Below, in pieces: positions 1 through 11,753 of a DNA stretch of 64,000 nucleotides (position 1 is its first letter; every line of letters starts with the position of its first letter). Below the pieces are notes generated by a model. The model searched no databases, was not told the DNA's origin, and saw only the letters and a program-made list of their open reading frames with translations. A program made the position numbers and the translations under genes. Origin of the DNA: Pegea sp. RAD2-039 (Eukaryota > Chordata > Thaliacea > Salpida > Salpidae); the NCBI GenBank assembly GCA_034620365.1, contig JAQGEQ010000299.1, positions 744,001-808,000 on the forward strand, read 5' to 3'.

Positions 1-2953
1 ACAAGTTGCCAGGTTGATAAAATTGAAGAAATTATGATTTGAAAAATAAGGAGAATTTTATCATTTTACTAAATTTATTATAATAAAAAGAAATTAAAAT
101 GAAATTTATATTTTTAATATTTGCATTAATTGCATATATACCAGTGAAAACCTTTTTAAAAAATCTAAATTCATCAAATGCAGTTAATTTAGTAGTTAGA
201 GGCTAAAAGTTCAGTTCACTTATATAGATCAATACATGTGTAATGGTTACTGTTCATTAACTACAAGCTTCAAGTGAAGTTTTGACACTACAGTGACATT
301 GCATGTTATTATCTTTGCTGATCACCAGACAAGGATCAAAGCTTAAACCTTTAATCTAATCTCAATGTAAATTAGTTTATAATTAACATCAGTAAAAACC
401 GCTTTAAAAGCATCCAAATTCCTGGAAAATCTTGTTTTATAATAAAGAAAAAATTAAAAGCCAAAATAAAATTTGTAGAGAAATTTCCTAGACTACTTCG
501 TCTGTTAATTACAAAAACACTAAAATGACAATTTTGAAAAAAATTGGTTAAACAACTTTTACAAATACAATTTTTGAAATTAACAATAATTTACCATAAG
601 TAGACATAAAAATTAGATATTAAAGTAATAATTTCCGAATATTTGGTTTTAAAAACTTTATTGTAGAATGTAAAAAAAAAGGAAGCAATAAAAGACCACA
701 AATATTTTTAGATCTTATTTGTTCATGACGTTATTAAACCACTTGAAATAAAGTTTCATTCTCAGAGTTTTATGGAACGAATTAAATAAGTTCAAAATAA
801 AACTGATAGAGCTCTACAAATTTTCAATATTTGTTTAATTCGGAACAACAAACAAGTAAACTTCTCTAAACAAATAAATATTTATAAAGAAAATTAGAAG
901 ATGGTATCATTCAGATACTTTATTTCAAACCAACCATTAGTTCTTAGAACATAAAATGTTTTAAAATGTTTGTTAGTTTTATATCACTTTTGTTGATAAA
1001 TTAAAAAGTTTGTGATTAAAGATATTTGATAAAAGTTAAAACAATAAATAAAAAAAATAATTTTGAAGTGATTGAATTTCTACAAACCAGCTGCAAACGA
1101 TGTTAATTCGACGTTTTCAACTTTTGTACTGAAATCAAAAGATGAATTTGAGTTTTTACTTTCAGTTTTTAATAATTCAAATTATATAAAAGCTTCAACA
1201 AAAAATTCATGATTAAATTATTTTGATTATCTATCAGAAAAAAATACATGAAGTTTTTAACATAAAAAGTGAAAAAGAATTCTTTAAAATGAAATATCGA
1301 CAACACAAGTAGATGAAAAGCAAATTAGTAGTTTTGTGTCATAAAATTTCACTTTTTCTTCGACAATATATCAATATCAATTATAATTTAAGACGATAAA
1401 TAAGTCGATAACATTTAAAGGTGATTATCGTTATGCTGTGAAAAGAGTTTCAAAATTGATTTTTTTAATATTTTTGAACATCAAAAGTAAATGATACTTT
1501 ATATAAATAAACTTGAACAAATTGTTTATAAATTCTAAAGATATACTTCTTTAACTTCAACGCTAACAAAAATAATTATATTTATTCAAAAGTATGTCAA
1601 CAATTTCATTTATTTTTTCTATAGCTCAACAATGTCAGATTATTTTATAGCAAATGGCAGATTAAAGGTATAGAAAGTTTCTAAATTCAAACTTAACAAT
1701 TACTACATGAATCAAGCAAAACGCAGACAGACAAACTTTATATAAAAACTTTAATTAGCATGACACAATACATAATGAAGCAAATGGTTTTATGCTTCTC
1801 CAAATTAGTTTTGCTATATTAAATGATTATTAAATCTAATCGATTCATATAAATTTATTTTATTAATTTATAAAATTAGTATCTTTATAACCATATCATT
1901 TTACATTTAACCAAAAATGTCTTACACATATTACTAAATTCACTGCTTTTAAAATTCAAAAAATCAATATATTTTTGAACTGATTCAACAATTTATTTAA
2001 TAAACTTTATCTACTTAGATAGAAAATCTACTTATCATAAAATAACATTACTCAGCTAAAACCCAATAAGATTGCTTTTCTAATAAATGCTGTAATGTTA
2101 AATAGAAGTAAATCAAAAGTTCTAAGATTAATAAAAAGTAAACTTTACATCATAAAAAACATTAAAGAACAGATTTTTGTAATTTACTTGAAGTTTTCAA
2201 CGTGATGACTTGACTGGCTGAAAGAATTACTTGTACCACATTCTATGTAAATAATAAAAAGTTAGATAATAAGCAACTAAATTAACATATTTATTTGTAA
2301 ACAAACCTTGACCAGGAGCAGATGTTGTTTGGTGCAATGTTCTATAATCCATTAAGTGTTATAGTGATTGAAATTTTGAATTTATATACTTCATAAAGAC
2401 AATCACAACCAAATAGAACTATATGTTTCTTATAATAATTATAAACTTATTATAATAATACATACATATAAGTATTGTTTTTATGCTGAGGGATATACAA
2501 ATCTTAAGTGACTTGAGCAGAAACTACTGTATAAACACTTTTGTATACAATTTGTTTTATAAATCAGTACTAAGTAAATACCAGTGAATCTTATAATTAG
2601 ATTTCATATAATAACATTTTATGCATTTACAATTTGAACATATAGCATTTAGAACACAGATAATGACCAAATTGACATGGTAATTTGGTCAAACTAAGCA
2701 AATTGAACATAAAAAAATAATTTGAAGTATTTTCAAACTAAGTGTAATCAGACATTTACATTTAAGATGTTAAAATTCCAGCTTACTATACCAATAACCC
2801 AATGAATTAAATTGTCAAATATGTAATATAAAAATATCAAATAGGGCCTTACTAAATTCAAAAATTTTTATTATACAAAGACTTGAAAAATATTTGCTTC
2901 CTTGAAAACAGTAATTTAATCAATTCTTTTGTACATGCATTCCAATTCTATTT
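1..2953. repeat. Left arm of a long near-identical inverted repeat (pairs with 52257-55205)
   Basis: The reverse complement of this stretch is found at 52257-55205, position 1 pairing with 55205. Several segments compared by eye along the arm are nearly identical, with scattered single-base differences (near positions 69, 202, 211, 2535 and 2892). The match stops at about 2953, where the two sides diverge. The outer end cannot be seen because the match already holds at base 1. The arm is extremely AT-rich and has no convincing coding sequence, RNA gene or known element. Confidence 0.93.
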
Positions 2954-3249
2954 GAATAAGTTTCAGGTTATAGGTTCTATTTGAATAAGTGCTTATAAAT
3001 TGCGATAAAGTTATTTTTAGGAAGTGAATTGTTTATTATATATATATTATATTTTGTGGTTGGTGACAGAAAAAATCTTTTATAAATCTTTGGTGGATAC
3101 ACATTTTTGAATAACTGCTAATAAGCTGTGATTAACTTTTGTGGTGTATTTATTTATATTTTTACTTATTATTATATATTATTAACTTGGTATATTTGGT
3201 ATACTTTATTAACTTGGTATACTTTGGTGGGAGTTACTAAAAATCTATC

Positions 3250-4245
3250 ATGGAAACTATGGTAGATACAAATGACAGGACCTTGCGGTCAAAAGCTCCA
3301 AAAAACCCAAGCAAACCAAGTTCTTCAAAACAAGCTTGCAATGGCAATTGCCAAGCTTGTAACAAAACTTGCTCTGGTAAAGATCTGGCAATAGATTGCA
3401 TCAAATGCCTCTCTAGGTTTCACCTTACTTGTAGTGATGTGAATAAAAAATTATATGACATATTTGAAAATAATAAAATGCAGCAAGTGGGATTTTGTTG
3501 GTCCTGCATTAAATGTAGATCTATGGACAAAACAACTACCTCGTCCAACACTAACAAAAGCCTATTGTCTGACATCAGCAACACCATATCCACTGAATTG
3601 ACCAAATTAAAATCTGAAATTGGCAACGATGTTGCCAAAATCAATGAAAAGATTTCTATCTTATCCAAATCTATGGATGAACTGGAAGCCTCCACAAAGA
3701 AGCCTCTCACATGGGCCTCAGTTGTTGGTAATTCTGGATCCGAAAAAAATACTAGCGTGGTGCAACTTCTTGCCAAGAAGGTTACTGACACGCACAAGAA
3801 ACTTACTCTGGACCGGGAGGATAGAGAAAACAATGTCATCATCTTTGGTGTCCCTGAGACTGATAAAGACGATGACATCAAGACTTTTAATCAAATGTGC
3901 ACTCAAGGCCTTGGTGCTGTGGACACTCCAAAAGTTTCAATGACCAGACTCGGGGCAAAAAGATCAAATCATAAAAGACCGTTAAAAGTGTCCTTTCAGG
4001 AAAGATGGGACAAACGTAAGTTTCTTGCTAAGCTGTATAAACTTAAGCAGGACGAAAAATTCCAGGGCATCAGAGTAGCACATGATATGTGTGAAGATGA
4101 TCGCGTAGAAAATAAGCGTCTTCTAAAAGAGGCGTACAGCCGAAATCAGAAAGAGCAACCAACTGATTTCAAATACAAAGTTCGAGGTCAACCATGGGCT
4201 TTACAGATTGTGAAAGTCTTTTCAAAAAACAGAAGTGCAAAATAA
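3250..4245 (+). CDS. LINE ORF1 protein with PHD-type zinc finger
   Basis: This 331-residue protein should bind the LINE RNA and form the ribonucleoprotein. A C4HC3 PHD-type finger is visible: Cys34, Cys37, Cys50, Cys53, His58, Cys61, Cys83 and Cys86. A Ser/Thr- and Lys-rich stretch with heptad-like leucines and isoleucines follows (about 105-150, probably coiled coil). The C-terminal half, from about residue 190, contains the NNVIIFGVPE-type motif found in ORF1 proteins of many LINEs. The start is the first ATG of the frame, after a non-coding leader. The frame ends 52 bases inside ORF2, so ORF2 is probably translated by reinitiation or frameshift. No stop or frameshift interrupts it. Confidence 0.82.
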   Translation: METMVDTNDRTLRSKAPKNPSKPSSSKQACNGNCQACNKTCSGKDLAIDCIKCLSRFHLTCSDVNKKLYDIFENNKMQQVGFCWSCIKCRSMDKTTTSSNTNKSLLSDISNTISTELTKLKSEIGNDVAKINEKISILSKSMDELEASTKKPLTWASVVGNSGSEKNTSVVQLLAKKVTDTHKKLTLDREDRENNVIIFGVPETDKDDDIKTFNQMCTQGLGAVDTPKVSMTRLGAKRSNHKRPLKVSFQERWDKRKFLAKLYKLKQDEKFQGIRVAHDMCEDDRVENKRLLKEAYSRNQKEQPTDFKYKVRGQPWALQIVKVFSKNRSAK

Positions 4246-7241
4246 CCACTGGACCCACATCACCCTTATTCAACCTCTCTTCGCACAAAATTATTAATAC
4301 TATGCTTCCAGCCCAAGATAACAGTACACAGAAGACTACCACCAAATCTTACAAGTGTCAAAAAGACAATTTTTCTTTTATATTAGGTATGTTTTTCAAC
4401 GCACGGTCAATTGTCAACAAAATTTTCGAATTGAAAGCTCTTTTGCTTTCTCAAGATTTTACATTTGTTTTCATTACCGAAACTTGGTTGAAACCCTTTT
4501 ATCCTGACTCCTTTCTGGATGACAGTGATCTTTTTCGTGCTTTGCGCTGTGATAGACTGTTTGATAGAGGCGGCGGTGTTTGTGTAATCTATAAAACATC
4601 ACTGGCACCCATGATTTCAAGAATTAAGATAAATACCATTAATTGCCCAGGATTTGAGATTATTGCTTTCAATTTTCATTACTCAAAGTCTAAGTTTTCC
4701 CGCTTTATATGTACCTACCTACCACCGTCTAAAGTTAACGATGAGGTTACTATTAAGGCCTTATTGATGGTTCTGAAAAGCCTTGTTTGTCCTGAGATGT
4801 ATATTCTCGGGGATTTTAATTTTAGCAGAATTGATTGGAATAACCCAAATTTAGCATTCAATGGAAAAATGTTTAATTTGAATGGAGACAAAACTAATTT
4901 AGCCAATCTGAGTCATGTCTTTGTAAACTTCCTTGATGCCAATAATCTATCTCAGATGGTTACTTTTCCAACCCAAGTTAGTGGTAATACTTTGGATCTT
5001 CTCATCACATCAAAACCTGATAACGTTATCTACGTTGATCAAAATGAACCTTTTGCTCTGACATGCGATCACAACATGATTGAATTCAAACTCCAACAAA
5101 CTTTTTCTACGAACGTTAAAACTCCAAGCATACGGAACTTTTATCATGGAAATTATAACAGTATAAACAAGTTTTTATCAGGTGTTGACTGGATTTCTGT
5201 TTTCAACTCTACCGAAGACATCAATGATATCTACTCGAGGTTTACTAACATTGTTAATGAGTCAATTAAAAAGTTCATACCTCTATATAGAGTCAACAAA
5301 AAACCACACTTGCCAAGATATTTAAGGAATTTACAGCATTTGAAAAACCTCTTATACAAACAAACTAAAGCAGATCCTTCCATCAAACCTCTATACAAAG
5401 ATCTTTGTCTAGTCTACAAGAAATCAGTTTATAGCCTCTATTTAGGAAAAGAAAGTGCAATCTTATCTTCACCTAGCAAGAAAACGTTTTTTGGCTTCAT
5501 TAATCACAAGCTTAAGGCGAGATCTCATCTACCTCCCTTGCTTGATAACGCCAATCAGCTGGTGATGGAACCAAAGAATAAAGCTGAATTGCTAAACAAA
5601 CAATTTGAAAAGGTTTTTATAACCGATGATGGCAATACTCCTACTATTTCCTACTCCAATATCCTTTCAAATATCTCTGAGATGGTAGATCTAGACATAA
5701 CAGTTGATATAGTATCTAAGGCTATTTCTTCTCTAAAATCAACAGTTTCCAACACCCCAGATCAAATCCCAGCTTTGTTTTTAAGAAAAAGTACTTCTTC
5801 TTTAGCGCTACCCTTATCGCTACTCTTTAACATGACTCTTAAGCGGGGAAGACTTCCACAAATTTGGAAGAATGCTATTATTACTCCAATTTATAAGAAG
5901 GGTCCCAGAAACACTGCACTTAACTACAGACCAGTTTCGCTGACTTCGGTTATCTGCAGAACTCAAGAACATATCATTCACAACCATATAACTAGCCATT
6001 TGACGGAGCATCATCTAATATCTGATGCCCAGCATGGCTTTGTTAAGCAAAGATCTTCTTTGACTCAACATCTCACTTTTTTCAATGAGCTTACAGCTCA
6101 TTACGAAAGTAATACTCCATGTGACATCATATACCTTGATTTTGCTAAAGCGTTTGATTCTGTTCCACACAACAAGCTCATTACTGTATTGAAAAACATA
6201 AAAATCAGCAACTCTATCTTAAAATGGATTGAAGATTTCTTATCAGGTAGAACCCAACGAACCCGTGTAGAAAGATCTTTATCTACTCCTAGTAAAGTCA
6301 CCAGCGGCGTTCCTCAGGGTTCCGTTCTGGGTCCACTTCTCTTTTTGATTTTCATTGAAGACCTCATCAGAAGACTAATAACAGTAGACAATGTCAGTGT
6401 GTTTGTGTATGCAGATGACATCAAGCTATTATCTGGTTCTCACTCAAAACTCCAAACTGCACTAAACATTGTAGAAAACTGGTCTGCGAATTGGCAACTT
6501 AAAATCCAGCCAACAAAGTCTGAAGTTATAACATTCTCCCGTAAGCCAGCGGCCAACTTCAGCAACCAATACTACATCAATGGATCCATTCTTGAACGAG
6601 TATCCTCAGTCATAGACCTCGGCATTACTCTGACATCTGACTTCAAATGGCACAGTTATGTTTCCAGAATCTTTGGAAAATCTATCAAGCTTGTCCACCT
6701 CATCATAAAGACTTTTAATTCTAAAGATCCATGGTTTTTCGTCAACCTTTTCAAACTGTACATACGCCCTATTCTTGAATACAATATCAGTGCATGGATG
6801 CCATATCAAGTTGGTGATATCAGAAAAATCGAATCTGTTCAGGCAACATTTACGAGATTGGTTTGCAGGAAACTTAATATCAAATACGAGAGTTATAAGC
6901 ATCGTCTCAGCTTCTTCAATCTAGATACTTTGGAAATCCGAAGAATTAAATACGACCTTATCCTGATTTTTAAAATTATTCACAACCTAATTGATCTTCA
7001 GTTTGATGACTTTTTCTCCATTAGTCCCTCCCTCAAGTTATATCAACTTAGAAGACATAAATTACATCTTAATAAGCCCACTCCACCAGCTACGTTAACC
7101 AGATTAAGTTTTTTCTCATACCGCACAATCAGTACATGGAACAATCTGCCATCAGAGATTGTCATGTCAAAATCACTTATGCTGTTCAAGAAAAAGCTGA
7201 ATTGTTATAATATCGCCAACATTGCCATTTCTAAACTGTGA
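4194..7241 (+). CDS. LINE ORF2: AP-like endonuclease and reverse transcriptase
   Basis: This 1,015-residue protein would nick target DNA and copy the element RNA by target-primed reverse transcription. The endonuclease spans about residues 65-300: FFNARS (Asn69), ITETWL (Glu96), GDFNFSRIDW near 206, and a DHNMIEF motif near 291. The reverse transcriptase follows: NYRPVSLTS, the palm motif DFAKAFDSVPH near 645-655, SGVPQGSVLGPLLF, and the catalytic YADD at residues 739-742. The C-terminal part has the Arg/Tyr-rich pattern shared by CR1, jockey and Rex-type LINEs. No RNase H domain is evident. The frame is fully open with catalytic residues present. The exact start is uncertain because the first 55 residues overlap ORF1 and precede the conserved domain. 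Confidence 0.88.
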   Translation: MGFTDCESLFKKQKCKITTGPTSPLFNLSSHKIINTMLPAQDNSTQKTTTKSYKCQKDNFSFILGMFFNARSIVNKIFELKALLLSQDFTFVFITETWLKPFYPDSFLDDSDLFRALRCDRLFDRGGGVCVIYKTSLAPMISRIKINTINCPGFEIIAFNFHYSKSKFSRFICTYLPPSKVNDEVTIKALLMVLKSLVCPEMYILGDFNFSRIDWNNPNLAFNGKMFNLNGDKTNLANLSHVFVNFLDANNLSQMVTFPTQVSGNTLDLLITSKPDNVIYVDQNEPFALTCDHNMIEFKLQQTFSTNVKTPSIRNFYHGNYNSINKFLSGVDWISVFNSTEDINDIYSRFTNIVNESIKKFIPLYRVNKKPHLPRYLRNLQHLKNLLYKQTKADPSIKPLYKDLCLVYKKSVYSLYLGKESAILSSPSKKTFFGFINHKLKARSHLPPLLDNANQLVMEPKNKAELLNKQFEKVFITDDGNTPTISYSNILSNISEMVDLDITVDIVSKAISSLKSTVSNTPDQIPALFLRKSTSSLALPLSLLFNMTLKRGRLPQIWKNAIITPIYKKGPRNTALNYRPVSLTSVICRTQEHIIHNHITSHLTEHHLISDAQHGFVKQRSSLTQHLTFFNELTAHYESNTPCDIIYLDFAKAFDSVPHNKLITVLKNIKISNSILKWIEDFLSGRTQRTRVERSLSTPSKVTSGVPQGSVLGPLLFLIFIEDLIRRLITVDNVSVFVYADDIKLLSGSHSKLQTALNIVENWSANWQLKIQPTKSEVITFSRKPAANFSNQYYINGSILERVSSVIDLGITLTSDFKWHSYVSRIFGKSIKLVHLIIKTFNSKDPWFFVNLFKLYIRPILEYNISAWMPYQVGDIRKIESVQATFTRLVCRKLNIKYESYKHRLSFFNLDTLEIRRIKYDLILIFKIIHNLIDLQFDDFFSISPSLKLYQLRRHKLHLNKPTPPATLTRLSFFSYRTISTWNNLPSEIVMSKSLMLFKKKLNCYNIANIAISKL

Positions 7242-7449
7242 ATTTTTCTCTTTTACAATACTATGATTCTGTGCAATTCTTCATTGTCATATGCTTTTTC
7301 GTTTACACGTCAAATAGATCTAATTTGTGAGAATGTGTGTTAGCGAGAGGTGCTCTTTTTAGGCACCCTCCTTCACATTTATTGTAATAAATAAATAAAT
7401 AAATAAATCTATTAAGTTAGAAATACAGAAAGCAAAAGATATAACATAT

Positions 7450-8595
7450 TGCATTTCGGTAGTCATCAAAGCATATAACAGTGAACAATTACATATAATT
7501 ATAGTAATATTAAAAAAAATCATAGTTTAGAAATGACAATGTTGGCAATATTATAACAGTTCAACTTCTTCTTGAACAACGCGAGTGATTTCGACATGAC
7601 AATGTCTGATGGCAGCTGGTTCCATTTACTAATTGTGCGGTATGAGAAAAAATTCAATCTGATTAATGTACTGAGTGGTATAGGTTTATTAGAAATTAAT
7701 GTGAGTCGGAGTTGGTGTAACTTGAGGGAAGGACTAATGGAAAAGAAATCATCAAACTGAAGGTCAATTAAATTATTGATGATTTAAAAATAAGAATTAA
7801 GTCGTATTTAACTCGTCAAACTTCCAGAGTATCTAAATTGAAGAAGCTGAGACGATGTTTATAACTACCGTATTTAATACTAAGTTTCCTGCATACCAAT
7901 CTCGTAAATGTCGCCTGAACATATTCGATTTTTTTGATATCATTAACTTGATATGGCATCTATGTACTAACATTGTATTCAAGAATTGAACGTACGTACA
8001 TTTTGAAAAGATTGATAAAAAAACATGAATCCTTAGAATTAAAGGTCTTTATTATAAGGTAGACAAGGTTGATTAATTTTCCAAAGATTTTGGGAACATA
8101 ATTGTGCCACTTAAAGTCAGATGATAGAGTAATGCTGAGGTTTAGGACCGAAAATCCTCGTTGAATAATAAATCCATTGATGGAGTATTGGTTCAAAGAA
8201 TTTGCAACTGGTTTACTAAAAAAAGTTATAAGTTCAGACTTTGTTGGCTAGATTCTGAGCTTTCAATTTGTAGACCAGTTTTCTACAATGTTTAGTGCAG
8301 TTTGAAGTTTTGAAAGATTACAAGATAATAGCTTGATGTCATTTGCATACACAAACACATTGACATCATCTACTGCTACTAGTCCTCTGATGAGGTCTTC
8401 AATGAAAAGTAAAAAAAGAAGGGGACCCAGAACGGAACCCTGAGAAACATCACTGGAAATAGACTAGGAGTAGATAAAGATCTTTCAACACGAGTTTGTT
8501 GGGTTCTACCTGATAAGTAATCTTCAATCCACTGTAAGATAAAGCTGTTGATTTTTAAGTTTTTCATTACAGTAATGAGCTTGTTGTGTATATTA
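7450..8595 (-). mobile_element. Decayed 5'-truncated copy of the same LINE family
   Basis: Read on the minus strand, this region matches the intact element's ORF2 from the residues just after its DFAKAFDSVPH motif (at 8595) through the reverse transcriptase to the C terminus and part of the 3' UTR. One recognisable stretch is FKWHNYVPKIFGK (around 8100), against FKWHSYVSRIFGK in the intact copy. Frameshifts and stops break it into short frames, and the endonuclease and ORF1 are missing. Its 3' end lies only tens of bases from the 3' tail of the intact element, giving a tail-to-tail pair. Confidence 0.85.
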
Positions 8596-9489
8596 AGTTA
8601 AAACTATCAAAATATCTATAAACAAATTTGTAAATTAAAAATCTAGTGATACAATTTGTTGGCAAATAGAAAATTTAGCTGAGCATTATTTTATGATACA
8701 TCTTAAATAAAACATCATAGGCCTTTTATACAATATTTAATTGTTTATTATCTTGTTTTAAATGTAGCTATTCATTTAACTCATGGCTTCGAGTTACAAA
8801 TTCAACAGTTCTTATAGCGAACATATATAACACGCACGCTCAAGTTTGGTTGTTTTATATTATTTTGAAAGTACAGAAAAAAGGCAATAAAATTTGGTCA
8901 CCAGACAAAAATCTGGGATGCATCATTTTAAACCGAACAGTATCTTCCAGCTTGCTCATAACATTTCCTTAAATTGTAATTTGCTGTTTTCTATTTTCTG
9001 TTCAACTCTGTTTATATCAAACAGAATATGATTTTAAAGTGCTTAATCTTGCTTAGTTACCACTTTTGATAAGTTATATTGTTTATAGAAATTAGCAAAC
9101 TCTAAAGTACAAAAAAATATGAACCATATTAACAGTGTTGCCTAAAAATCTTAGTTTCTTACGATTAACAAGATAAGCTTTGACAGAACATTTAAATTTT
9201 AATGTTTAAAAGCAATTCTTTTCGGGTAACTAAAAGATTGAATTAAAGCAAAACTATTTATATTCCTTAGAAAGTTTACGATATCGGAATTATACATTCT
9301 CATATTTGTAGGTTCTGTTGACTCTACTATGTAAGTAGCAAGTTATCTTTAATTTCAAATTACTGTGAAAAACGGGCTATCATATAAATAAATTTTACGA
9401 AAAAACCCTATTTTCATTCATTTAAATTCACCTAACTAAATTTTTCTTGTATATCGAGTAGATTTTTTATTGTTCTTTTTAGTTATCAA
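8596..9489. other. AT-rich sequence with no recognisable gene
   Basis: I see no convincing reading frame, RNA gene or repeat here. The sequence lies between two LINE remnants and may be old unrecognisable transposon DNA. Confidence 0.6.
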
Positions 9490-10020
9490 ATCATTACGAA
9501 CAGCAAAAAAAATCAGAACCTTGCAGCACTTCAAGCAGCTGAACACCATAATCAGAAACTAGACCAGAATAGATTAGAAATGACAGATTCTTTGGTATAG
9601 AAGCTTCTATTGAAAAATTTGGAGTGGCGAGCTGCTGAAAACCGATAAAAGATTGTCCTGTACTAAGCTTTTGTTCGGATCATACATTTGCACGGATCAG
9701 AATCTTAGATCTTTTACGGTCACCTCTCGCATTTAATGACCAATTTTATCTACACAACATTCGAAATATATAGCCATCAAATGAATTCTATATCTTATGC
9801 CATTATTCTTGTTAAAGTTAAGTTGCGCAAAATCGAAATCAAACTCACGAAATACAGACTTTGTTGGGTTGGTCATATCTTCAGAATGAAGTATAACCGT
9901 TTATTTGCAATTTTATCATATGGCAAACTCTCATCTAGCTATAGAAACAGAGGTACTTCAAAAAAGTATAAAGCCTTATTAAAAACCTTGTTAAAACAGT
10001 TGGGTACAACAATTTGAGTT
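9490..10020 (+). mobile_element. Remnant of a second LINE type (reverse-transcriptase C-terminal tail)
   Basis: The frame at 9736-10017 (93 residues from its first Met) contains KYRLCWVGHIFRM, RLFAILSYGKL and RNRGTSKKYKALLK. This matches the pattern after the reverse transcriptase in many animal LINEs: LRW.GH..RM, then RLP...YGEL, then R..GRP..R(F/Y)KD. Upstream, a broken frame around 9600-9700 looks related (WVARLLKTDKR-like, with stops). The GRP motif is eroded to GTS and no catalytic region remains, so this is a non-functional fragment. It is not part of the intact element at 2954-7408, whose C terminus is different. Confidence 0.6.
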
Positions 10021-11730
10021 ATCTTAATGATTATATTAGTGATGATAAAGTATGATTCTATCTTTATAAATCTTTTTTGTTGCTCTTTTTTGGTGTATCG
10101 CTAAGATTTATTTCCTTTTTTCATATATGTACTGCCAATATATTTATAAAATTTAAAAAAATAAAAAAAGCTTTATTCCTCACTATCATTTCTATAAGTT
10201 TTTGTTCTGAAAGCTCTTAATTTTAGTTTTAAAGTATGTTGTAGTAGAAAATATCCCATTAACGATTTGTATATACCTTATTATTCTATTGAATAGTTTT
10301 ATTTATTTTTTTTAGTTATCAAAGGTTTTTCTTTTTCATAAAAAGCCAAATTATTCAGAGAACTTAAATATACGGAAACTCTAAATTTTCGCACAAACTA
10401 CTGTACTTTCGCTCCATAATGCTTACTAGGTTTCTTGAATTTTTAATTTATTGGTACAATTTTGATGCTTTTAAGACAAGTTTTATTATTTTTTAATTGT
10501 TAAGTTTTACTTAACATTGTTTTATCATACTGTTATTTCGTCATTTTTTATATTTACTGAAAACTTTATAACCTCAACCATATATAAAGAAACTAAAATA
10601 TTTTAATTTTACATCTTTGCTGTATAGTTCTATAAAAGTATATAATATAATGATATATATTTATGAAATAAATCTTATGTGTACTAATTTTTATAAATTA
10701 TGGTGATAGCTGTATACCGTTGGGTATTTGTGTTTGGTGATATATTATTTTTTAGATGTTTGTTGAAATAGATATAATTTTAAAAATATCAGTTTAAAAA
10801 CTAATATGAAAATATGAAAAACATATGAAGTTTAAAACTAAAGTTGCTATCATTTGTATTTTTATTTTAAGAGTTTTTTGAAATGATATCTCATTTTATT
10901 AAATTTTCTACTTAAGTGTTCATAAATATAAATTTTTAACTTTTAATAACACCTTCTCAACTATTTAGATACTTTTATGTCATTATTTAGAATTTAATTT
11001 GAAAAATTTTTGTAACTCAAACCTGCACAAAATGTTTGCTTCATTTTATTGATATATCATTATTTTGTTTGCTTGATCTAAGAGCTTTATATTATATTGT
11101 TATTTGTAGCAATGGGTTATTTAAATAAGTTTTGTTCTGATAGAAGTGCCAATAAATGTTTTAGTAATGACAAATTGTTGTAGAACTTTATTTAATAAAT
11201 TTCCTTATTCTCATTTCTATTTCATTACTTGATCCAATAATTCCTGCTAACTTATTTTATTTTATATTTTCTTAGCGTTTTCTAATCTAATTTTAATTTA
11301 TAAATTTATAATCTATGCATATATATATTTATAAACCAGTCAACATTTAAGGTTATCTTTTTGATTCTTAAAGATTTATACAATGCAATGATTTTATTAT
11401 AAAGTATAAAATGATTGTTTATAAGTTAATTACATCTAAAATGAATGGTAAAATTATTTTGTATTTTCATCTATTAAAGCTAAATCCCATTTAAATTTAT
11501 GTGTAATTTTATAGCCTTTAATTTCGAACAATTTTAATGTGCAGTTGTATAAATAGTTTATTTATCATTATTTGGTTTATAATTTGTCTAACTTAAATAA
11601 TCTATATTTTGTTTACTTTTTTAAGCTTGAAAAAAATTTACTTATAAGTTTATTTTTTTATCATTTTGTAATAACCTAGATAGATAAAACACATTTTTGT
11701 TGTTTTCTTTCTAATAAGTTTTACATTTTT
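10021..11730. other. AT-rich intergenic or 5'-intron sequence
   Basis: No coding sequence is recognisable. The stretch ends in a T-rich tract and TTTAG acceptor (AG at 11734-11735) 18 bases before the TFIIA start codon, so part of it may be a 5'-UTR intron. Confidence 0.55.
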
Positions 11731-11753
11731 TTTAGGTGTGGATAATTGAATAG

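Larger units (their letters stand above)
2954..7408 (+). mobile_element. Apparently intact non-LTR retrotransposon (CR1/jockey-like LINE)
   Basis: The element has an AT-rich 5' leader with a short tandem duplication at about 3181-3232, two long open frames (3250-4245 and 4194-7241), a 3' UTR of about 140 bp, and a tail of TAAA/ATAA-type tandem repeats at 7384-7408, as is common in CR1/L2-type LINEs. ORF1 carries a PHD finger and ORF2 an AP-endonuclease plus reverse transcriptase. The 5' boundary is a guess: 2954 is where the left inverted-repeat arm stops matching. I found no clear target-site duplication. With neither frame broken this copy may be recent or still active. Confidence 0.85.

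Noticed and set aside
7572..7760. 62-codon plus-strand frame
   Set aside because: It is the antisense of the decayed LINE ORF2.
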